A DNA stretch of 64,000 nt from Papaver somniferum. Taxonomy: Eukaryota > Streptophyta > Magnoliopsida > Ranunculales > Papaveraceae. Both the position numbers and the translations under genes were made by a program. Shown one piece after another: positions 57,099-64,000 of this stretch. How positions within the stretch are numbered: position 1 is the stretch's first letter; each line of letters begins with the position of its first letter. The notes under the pieces were generated by a model. It saw only the letters and a program-made list of their open reading frames with translations, had not been told where the DNA came from and searched no databases. The stretch is taken from positions 198,688,585 through 198,752,584 of the forward strand of contig NC_039362.1 in the NCBI RefSeq assembly GCF_003573695.1. The letters run 5' to 3'.

Positions 57099-57555
57099 CT
57101 AGTGTCTGTAGCAGATTAATACAGTGTGGTATTCAAATATGGACTAGGTCCCGGGGTTTTTCTGCAGTTTGCCGTTTCCTCGTTAACAAAATTTCTGGTG
57201 TCTGTGTTATTTCTTTTTGGCATTATATTTGTTTAGATAATTGAAACATTACAGGTTGTGCGTAGGTTCAATCAATTAGAAAATCCTACCTTTGGTTGTT
57301 GATAATAAATTGATTGGCACTTGGATATTGGTTTTTGATACCGTCCAAGTTATTTCTTATATTCAATCAGGCTCGCAAATTCCTATTTGTTTGATTGCGG
57401 ATTGAATTGAGAAATTGATATATGACTCTTTGGTATTTTTTTTCTTAAGATTGAGTCTGACTGTCTAGTTGATTCTCTTGAAAGTATATTGGAGTTAGTC
57501 CATACAGATTGCTAAGCAAAATATTGGGCGTGGTTGTTAGACCCCCGATTTTTCA
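57099..57555 (+). repeat. F 5' LTR, segment 3 (LTR end)
   Basis: It continues from segment 2 at ctagtgtctgtagc after D's duplicated gtagg and ends cccgatttttca at 57555. It matches 63331-63785 of the 3' LTR. Confidence 0.95.
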
Positions 57556-57557
57556 AT

Positions 57558-57569
57558 TGGTATCAGAGC
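57558..57569 (+). other. Primer-binding site of element F (initiator tRNA-Met type)
   Basis: TGGTATCAGAGC lies two bases after the LTR end and is identical to the G site. Confidence 0.93.
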
Positions 57570-57622
57570 AGGCAAACACGTTAAAGACCTCATAAGTCCG
57601 TGTTTGTAGAAATCTGATTATT

Positions 57623-58586
57623 ATGGACGAGTCTATCTCTAATAAAGTACCGGGTCAGAAATTACCAGATGATTTTCAAAGATTGAATTCACCCAAGAGA
57701 ACTGTCACATCTAAGTCAATACCGAAACATTCTCTGAATGTAAAAACTGTTGAAGCGGAAACACGCTTAGAAGAACAATTGGATGAACTTTCTGATGAAG
57801 GTGATTCAGATATTGATAGAGATGTTGATGAGGAAGTCTCAGAGTATGTTAAGTTTTAGGATTCGTTGAAAATTATGAAGATTACAACTTCTCATGTCAC
57901 ACCTCTTTTGACTCCTCTTTGTCGAGAAAACAAGAAATTGAAAAGGATTTACGGAGGTCTTTATGGTTGGAATTGCTCTTGTGAATCGGACCTCAAAGAT
58001 TCTGAGGAAAACCTTGAGTAGAAAGTCACTTGAATGTGATAATTTTTATCAAAAATATTCCTTGTTGGAAGAGAAACTTGCAGAAACTGAAGCAAGGATT
58101 AAGTCTCGGCAAGCAAGTTTTGATGACAGAGAAAACGCTTTTCTCGCTCGAGAAAAACGTTTTGAGGCTGATTTAGCTGTTGTTCTTGATAAAATCAAGA
58201 TGTTGAAAGATGACTTGAAAAGGTTCAATACTAGTTCAAGCAAATTAACCACTATGCTAGGAGCAAGTAAAAATCATCGTGATACACGAGGATTGGGCTA
58301 TAAGGGAATAAATGCTCCAAGTATTAGCAAAGAGGTAAAATTTGTCAAGGCTAGTGATTCTTCTTAACAAAAGGTTTCCACTGATGGAAAAAGTGAAATA
58401 CCTTCACCGACAGTTAAGGTTCAAAAGAGAAAAGTATATCAACCTCCAAAGTCAGCACACACGGATCAAGGTAAGAACATTCCTTATGTTTGCCACTATT
58501 GCAGAAATAAAGGTCACCTGGAAAGGAGATGTCGTTTCCGTGTAAAGAATGAGAAACTTCATGATGTTCTTGTTTGGGAATCATAA
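57623..58586 (+). pseudogene. Gag-like protein of element F with intact CCHC knuckle, disrupted
   Basis: The first ATG after the primer-binding site (57623) opens a 78-codon frame (MDESISNKVPGQKLP...) ending at 57859. A second frame from about 57963 encodes a helical, probably coiled-coil segment (LLEEKLAETEARIKSRQASF) and LTTMLGASKNHRDTRGLGYKG, a pattern seen just before the knuckle in many plant copia gags. It meets a stop at 58365-58367, after which the same frame continues to a complete zinc knuckle, CHYCRNKGHLERRC (58491-58532), and ends at 58586. The knuckle would bind the element RNA during packaging. There is no protease, integrase or polymerase downstream. At least one frame change and one nonsense codon make it a pseudogene. 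Confidence 0.75.
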
Positions 58587-58672
58587 GAAGTTGTGAAACC
58601 AAGATCATATGTTAAGACTAATCCCCTTAATGTTACAGGTTTTAACTGTCCAACCTTTAGGAAAAGGAATCA

Positions 58673-59005
58673 GTGTTGTGTGATAAACCTAGATTTGCGT
58701 ATAAACGTTATACGAATCCTTTTCACAATCGTAATGCTTATCAAAAGGATAACTTCGTAAAGACGAAGACAAGATCAGATGCTCCCAATTGGAGAAAGAC
58801 TAACTTGCAAAAGAATAGTCAATCCAATTCTATTCTGAGAATTCTAGAAGAGAGTAATAGGAACAAGGTTCTTGTTGTTCCAAAACACACTCAGAAGTGG
58901 ATACCAAATAAAGTCAATGATGTTTTGAGTGTGAAAAGGAGTGATCTCCCAGAAAATTCCATGACTATGGAGAAGGCAGTATCCATGATATTGGAACTTA
59001 ATTAA
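58673..59005 (+). pseudogene. Basic gag-tail or linker fragment of element F
   Basis: A 110-codon frame rich in Arg, Lys, Asn and Tyr (RFAYKRYTNPFHNRNAY, KTNLQKNSQSN), ending after HTQKWIPNKVNDV. KW(V/I)P segments are found between gag and protease in plant copia elements, so this may be the gag-protease linker of a former complete polyprotein. No catalytic motif follows, which marks about where the pol deletion occurred. Confidence 0.45.
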
Positions 59006-59009
59006 TAAG

Positions 59010-61287
59010 TTATTTGGAAAGATGGATTTGGATGTGAAAGGTTCTAAAAGCGATATCTTTCATGATAATCCAAAAGTCACTTGTGGTGAGCAAGACATTG
59101 TTCAAATCAACAAAACTTGATTTTTTTGTAAGTGCATCCTTACCAAGGAATGCCCTGCTATGTTTACAGTGAGGGAAGCATGGGAGTTGGGGCACACAGA
59201 TTATGTTCGGTAAGGCTGTAGAATTCGACTGGATTCTTCTAAAAAGGTTCTTAAATGTTCAGTTTTGAAAATAGTATTTCGGGATGTTTGGACTTCATGA
59301 TATACATACCATCATTTAAAATCACAATCCAGGGGTTTTAGTACGTAGACCCGTTTGCATACTGCTCCAGGTCACGAAATTTCGTTTGCAAACCGGTATG
59401 CATACTGGCCTGTAGATGTCGATTTTCGGTAAACTTGTTTAGATCGTAACTTATTCATCCGAACTCGGAATGACCTCATTATTTTTGCATTCTCTTCCTC
59501 TTTGAGTTATTTTCAAAATGAAGATAAGAATTCCTGAATTTGGATGAGTTAAGATTGGTCCTTTCCATGTCTCTTGTTTTTGAGTGTTTTGCTCCGTTTC
59601 GTCGCACTTTTTCCATTTCTCTTGGACTTGGGCACTTGGATTCTTGGAGTACCACTCTTCTAAGATCATTTTTAGCTTTAAAAGAATGTTTTTGGTGAAT
59701 CACAAATACGGAAGTTCAAGAATGGGCAATAACATGCATTGCTATGTGATTCTTGAATGTTCACAACCATCTTATGTGAACTATAGTGCATGGTCGATAA
59801 TGACTTTGTATGTTCTTATTTATTAAGAAAATATTTTTATATGCCTTTAGTAGTTATTCTTGGTGTAAGGACGTGCGAAAAAGATTGATTCTACCCTCTA
59901 AGGACAAATCATCTTGTATGTGCATTACGAGTTTGTTTTGATGTCTTAGAAACTTCTTATGAGAATTTATTCTTGTGTCTTCTTATGAGAATTTAGGGTT
60001 TGTAATAGCCATTATCGTGAGTACACATATCTATTTCCAACGATTTTCATCTTGCAATGTTTTTAGATTTATTTATTTAAATTCTAAAGTTTATTTGGAA
60101 GATGATTTTGCAGTATTAATCTTTATGGTTTTATATATTGCAACTTGTTATGGGATATGTGTGTTTGTGTCCATGAACTATGATTATCCCATACGTCGTT
60201 AAAATTTAAGTGTTTCATATGTCATTATGCAAATATTGATAAAAGATTGAATGAACTTTTGACAAACAAAAGTTAAGCCTATTATGTCATTATGCAAATA
60301 TTGATGGAAGATAAGATGAACTTTTGTTTACAAAGATTAAGTCTATTATATGTCTCTATGCAAATATTGATAAAAAAAAATAGAATGAATCTTTGAATAT
60401 TCCGCAGTATTGGTTTTCATGATCCACATCTTTGTGTAAATAATGTGCGGCTCCAAAAGTTTTCTTATGTTGAGTTTTTCCGATTAAATTAATCATGAGT
60501 TCTCTTGTGGTTAATTTAATTGAGTATTTTGGATACAAATTTGTGTTTCATGTGATTTGTTAATGTCCAAAGAAATCCTTTTTTTCTTGTGAAAGTAAGG
60601 CCGCTCTTGTTGTTCATTTGGGGTTGACATTTTATGGGGGAGAGTTCTTAATTTAACTTGTGCTTAATTGCGAAATCTTTGTGGGGAGTGCGGTTGTGGA
60701 ATATTATAGGGGTTATCTTGTATCTTTATAAACTCATTTATGAATGCATTTAGTTTCGGCTATATGATTGCATCTAAACAAAGTTGATATGTGGTTCTCT
60801 TTTGGTCATGAAGTATCTCTACGGAAATTTCATTCGGATTCCACTAGTTTCGTACCTTTGCCAATTTATATTGACAAAAAGGGGGAGAATTAATGTGTTG
60901 TTCACACTAAAAATACATATGGTTTACGGATTATTATGTAAGGGGGAGTGGTTTTCATGGGAGATGAAGTATTGACTAAGGGGGAATGATACATATCACC
61001 ATAGTATTGTTGTCAAAGTTGTGATACAATTGAACTTTGATGAAGTGTAATAATACTATGACACTATATAATAGTGATTGAGAGTTATTGTTTTCTCATT
61101 GTTATAGCTGAGGATCTTCAACAACTATGATGCTAAGTTGAACACATTTAAAATCATTGGAGTACATGGAAGTGACGAAAATTTCAAGTAATGTTGAAGA
61201 ACCAAGGAGATCAAGCATTCGGATGAGAAGTACAAAGTTTATTTATTTTGTAATCCATATGTATTGATAATTTTGTCACTGAGATTG
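59010..61287 (+). other. F 3' internal region, non-coding
   Basis: No gene is supported; frames are all below 80 codons. It contains gtatgcatactgg/gtttgcatactg repeats (59340-59415) like those of the LTR U3, and repeated cattatgcaaatattgat blocks (60220-60370). Several secondary purine tracts (aaaagggggagaa at 60879, aagggggagt near 60940, aagggggaat near 60979) precede the real one. The complement of 59990-60930 is found in G. Confidence 0.6.
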
Positions 61288-61301
61288 ACAAAGGGGGAGA
61301 T
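61288..61301 (+). promoter_or_regulatory. Polypurine tract of element F
   Basis: The purine run aaagggggaga (61290-61300) ends one base before the 3' LTR start. Confidence 0.88.
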
Positions 61302-63785
61302 TGTTAGAGCATTGCTCGGTCGAACTCGTAAGCGCTGCTATCTAAAGCTTGTTTGTCAAGTTTAGTTGCCAAAACTATAAGTCTTGATTTCTAATCTACT
61401 TATAGCTAAGTCTCGGATTAGGATAGTAAGTGTAGTGGAGACTTCACGGCGTTCATCGAATGAGGACGAAGAACTACTCAAGTGACCTTGTGGAACTTCA
61501 TCAACAAAAGGTATGTGGATACTTGAACTCATCTATCACTCAAAATTCTATCTAATATATCTCCTATTTGAGACAAAAGTCGTATTGCTATATAGACTTC
61601 AATTATATACAAATGATATTTCGAGCCGAGTTTATCTCGTTTATCTATTTCTCAAAATATGTTTTGGTAAGATTTCGCTTTAACCAAGTTCATCTTTTAT
61701 TCTTGACGAAAGTCAAAAGATGATCGTGTGAAAATCGCCTTGTAATAAGACAGTCATTTGATGTAGACTCGGAATGTTTCGTATTGATCATTCGATCACT
61801 TGAAAATTGCTTTGAAGCTAATAGTTTGTGTGAGACAGCTATTGTCGTCTTCCAAGAATGTTTCAATGATCGAAATGAGGGTTTAGAACATGTAACCATG
61901 GTTGGATATAAATATAGTGTGTATTCACATTTGTGTAAAAGTCCAAAACCGGGAACCACGGTATGTGTACCCATACACGTACTTGTTGGTTGTTGGAAGT
62001 CCGGGAATTAAGTATGCGTACCCGTACGCATACTGGGGGAAGTTCAAGTTCCGTGAATTTCTGCTGGAGTTTGGAAGTGTAGTTTGGTACGCGTACTCGT
62101 ACGCATACTGGCGTAACCAAACTCAGTTCGGCTACTTAAGTATGCGTATACCCGTTTGCATACTTAAGTAGGCTATGTTGTAAAATCGATTTGTTCATGA
62201 ACTAACACATTTATATAATAAGGAATACAATCTTTTGAAAACCGTGGCTATAATGTTCATGAAATGATTCGAATGATTCAAAATCGATTTTGCTTCAATT
62301 GTGTCTTGTATACTTCTATGAGAATACAAAGAATTGAACAACTCTCTAACTAGTTTCATTTGAGTCATTTGAACTAATTATGATGAAGATGAATAAGGTT
62401 GATATGAAAGTGCTCGTATCACTAACCATTGTTTAACTATTTTTGAACCAACTAAGTGTACACGTTTAGGTACAGTCACCTTTATCTAAATGATGGTACA
62501 TTTCATTTGTGTATAACAAGCTAAGTTTGATCTAACGGTTGAAATATATTAGCTTGAATCTAATAAGGTTTTCATCTAACGGTGAATATTGAATGCTTTA
62601 TTACCAAGGTAACATTAATTGCAAACCCTGATTTGGAGACTATATAAAGGAGAACTCTAGCAACTGGGAAACCTAATCCCCACACCTCCTGTGTGATACA
62701 AGTTGCGACTATAGTCGATTCTCCTTTAACCTTAGGTTTTTCACGAAACCCTGTAGGTTAACGACTTGAAGACTTCATTGGCATTGTGAAGCCAGACCCA
62801 ACTATTTTCTCTGTAGTTGCATGTTCTGATCTTGATGTTTTCTATTGTGATTGAGTACTATCTTCTCTAAGATTTGCTCGAGATTTATTCTCCAATAGGC
62901 AAGATTGAAAAGTAGTCACAAACATTTTCGTCTCATCGTTTGTGATTTTACAATATCTTGTTTCGTTAATCGATTAAGATTATTGTGAGGTGATTGATAA
63001 TACTAGGTTGTTCTTCGGGAATATAAGTCATGTTTATCAATTGGTTCATGTTCACCATGATTTATCAAAATACGGAACAAAACTCGTAGGTATATCTGTG
63101 GGAGACAGATTTATCTATTCAAGAGAATTTTCTGTGTGATACAGATTTGTTTATTAAGTCTTCGACTTTGGGTCGTAGCAACTCGTAGTTGTGGGTGAGA
63201 TCAGCTAAGGGAATCAAGTGCGTAGAATCCGGCGTGGTTCAAGAGGCGTAAGGAACGCGATTGTACCTTGATCAGTATTAGATTGGTTAGGGCTCAACTA
63301 CATTCCAGTTCGAAGTTAATTGGTAGTATGTTAGTGTCTGTATCGGCTTAATACATTGTGGTGTTCAAATATGGACTAGGCCCCGGAGTTTTTATGCATT
63401 TGTAGTTTCCTTGTTAACAAAATTTCTAGTGTCTGTGTTATTTCTTTTTGGCATTATATTTGTTTATATAATTGAAACATCACAGGTTGTGCGTAGGTTC
63501 AATCAATTAGATAATCCAACCTTTGGTTGTTGATAATAAATTGATTGACACTTGGATATTGGTTTTTGGTACCGTCCAAGTTATTTCTTATTTTCAATCA
63601 GGCTCGCAAATTCTTATTTGTTTGATTGCGGATTGAATTGAGAAATTGAGATATAACTCTTTGATATACTTTTCTTAAGATTGAGTCTGACTATCTAGTT
63701 GATTCTCTTCAAAGTATATTTGAGTTAGTCCATATAGATATCTAAGCGAAATATTGGGTGTGGTTGTTAGACCCCCGCTTTTTCA
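61302..63785 (+). repeat. F 3' LTR, uninterrupted
   Basis: It begins TGTTAGAGCATTGCTCGGTC and ends CCCGCTTTTTCA, 2484 bp, the only unbroken full LTR of this family in the window. TATA box tatataaagg at 62641-62650. Its U3 carries near-palindromic repeats of gtatgcgtac type (61965-62170). Confidence 0.96.
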
Positions 63786-63790
63786 GTTAC

Positions 63791-64000
63791 CTTGTTTCAT
63801 AGAAGAAAGCTTTCTTGTGAGTTAAATTACATGAGTTAAATTACCTTGCAGCAAATCTTTCTTCAATTGACTTCCAAAGTGCATAATATGTAGTTGGACC
63901 AGCTACGTATGAGATAACACTTTCAGAAATCGATGCTTGGATCCACGAGATTAGATTTTGATCTTATTCATTCCTACGTATCCACTCTGGATTGATAGTT
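63791..64000 (-). pseudogene. Ty1/copia gag fragment, cut by the window edge
   Basis: The minus strand encodes INPEWIRRNE, a stop, DQNLISWIQASISESVISYV, AGPTTYYALWKSIEERFAAR and another stop. The pattern NPE..R..DQ..ISW....ISE.V..YV.G.T....LW..IEERFA is the N-terminal capsid region of plant copia gag (UBN2/retrotran_gag type). It does not belong to F, whose gag lacks it; before F inserted it abutted the G LTR remnant. The rest of the element lies beyond 64000. Confidence 0.75.

Larger units (their letters stand above)
6473..63785 (+). mobile_element. Element F: complete copia-like gag-only LTR retrotransposon, split by E and D
   Basis: Outer boundaries are TG at 6473 and CA at 63785, with a perfect TSD GTTAC at 6468-6472 and 63786-63790. 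Its own sequence is: 5' LTR in three pieces (6473-7158, 15354-16728, 57099-57555; about 2518 bp), internal region 57556-61301, 3' LTR 61302-63785 (2484 bp). The remaining 49 kb is E and D with their passengers. The 3.7-kb internal region has a tRNA-Met primer-binding site, a gag-like frame with a CCHC knuckle and a polypurine tract but no pol, which fits the non-autonomous gag-only class known as TR-GAG. The long LTR and the AAAGGGGGAGAT tract suggest a SIRE/Maximus-like copia lineage, by inference. Confidence 0.93.

Overview
The window is plant nuclear DNA made almost entirely of nested LTR retrotransposons. I find no intact host gene, tRNA, rRNA or CRISPR array. The evidence for a plant is a tRNA-iMet-primed copia element, tRNA-Asp-primed Athila-type gypsy elements, a tRNA-Arg-primed gypsy element, and a gene with a plant mobile domain (PMD). 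A eudicot is likely; repeat style faintly recalls Ranunculales (Papaver), but I cannot assign a species.

The layout resolves into a Russian doll supported by nine insertions, each with a perfect 5-bp target-site duplication (TSD). The base layer is a minus-strand copia-like element (G; 1-6472, running off the left edge) plus a copia gag scrap at the right edge (63791-64000). G contains a solo LTR (840-3165, TSD ACAAT). At the end of G's LTR remnant sits F, a copia-like gag-only element (6473-63785, TSD GTTAC). F's own 5' LTR is split twice: by E, a minus-strand Athila-like element (7159-15348, TSD GTATG), and by D, a minus-strand gypsy element (16729-57093, TSD GTAGG).

D hosts four further insertions: a solo LTR (17362-18995, AACCG), element A (20229-34923, TAAGG), element C (36054-48105, GTGAC) and another solo LTR (54684-56543, TGCAC). 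Element B (27212-34491, CCAAG) lies inside A's 3' LTR. Relative age is therefore G > F > D > A > B, with C and E also young, since their LTR pairs are nearly identical.

Only C carries a recognisable gag-pol (Athila type), and it is broken by two nonsense codons and two frameshifts. B is C-like but lacks gag-pol; A and E carry instead a shared, decayed accessory reading frame; F and G carry only gag-like frames with CCHC knuckles. All of these must have been moved by proteins supplied from elsewhere. D carries no gag-pol in its sense strand, but on the opposite strand it carries a PMD gene with its own TATA box, introns and C-terminal coiled coil, now a pseudogene.

The most interesting signals are non-coding. 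The Athila-like elements A, B, C and E share a structured 3' module: two adjacent hairpins with compensatory base changes, then a hairpin with an AGGA loop, then the polypurine tract (PPT). A second AGGA hairpin plus PPT-like tract recurs about 1.2 kb upstream in all four. Their LTRs hold a separate covarying hairpin, and B, C and E share a leader palindrome suited to RNA dimerisation.
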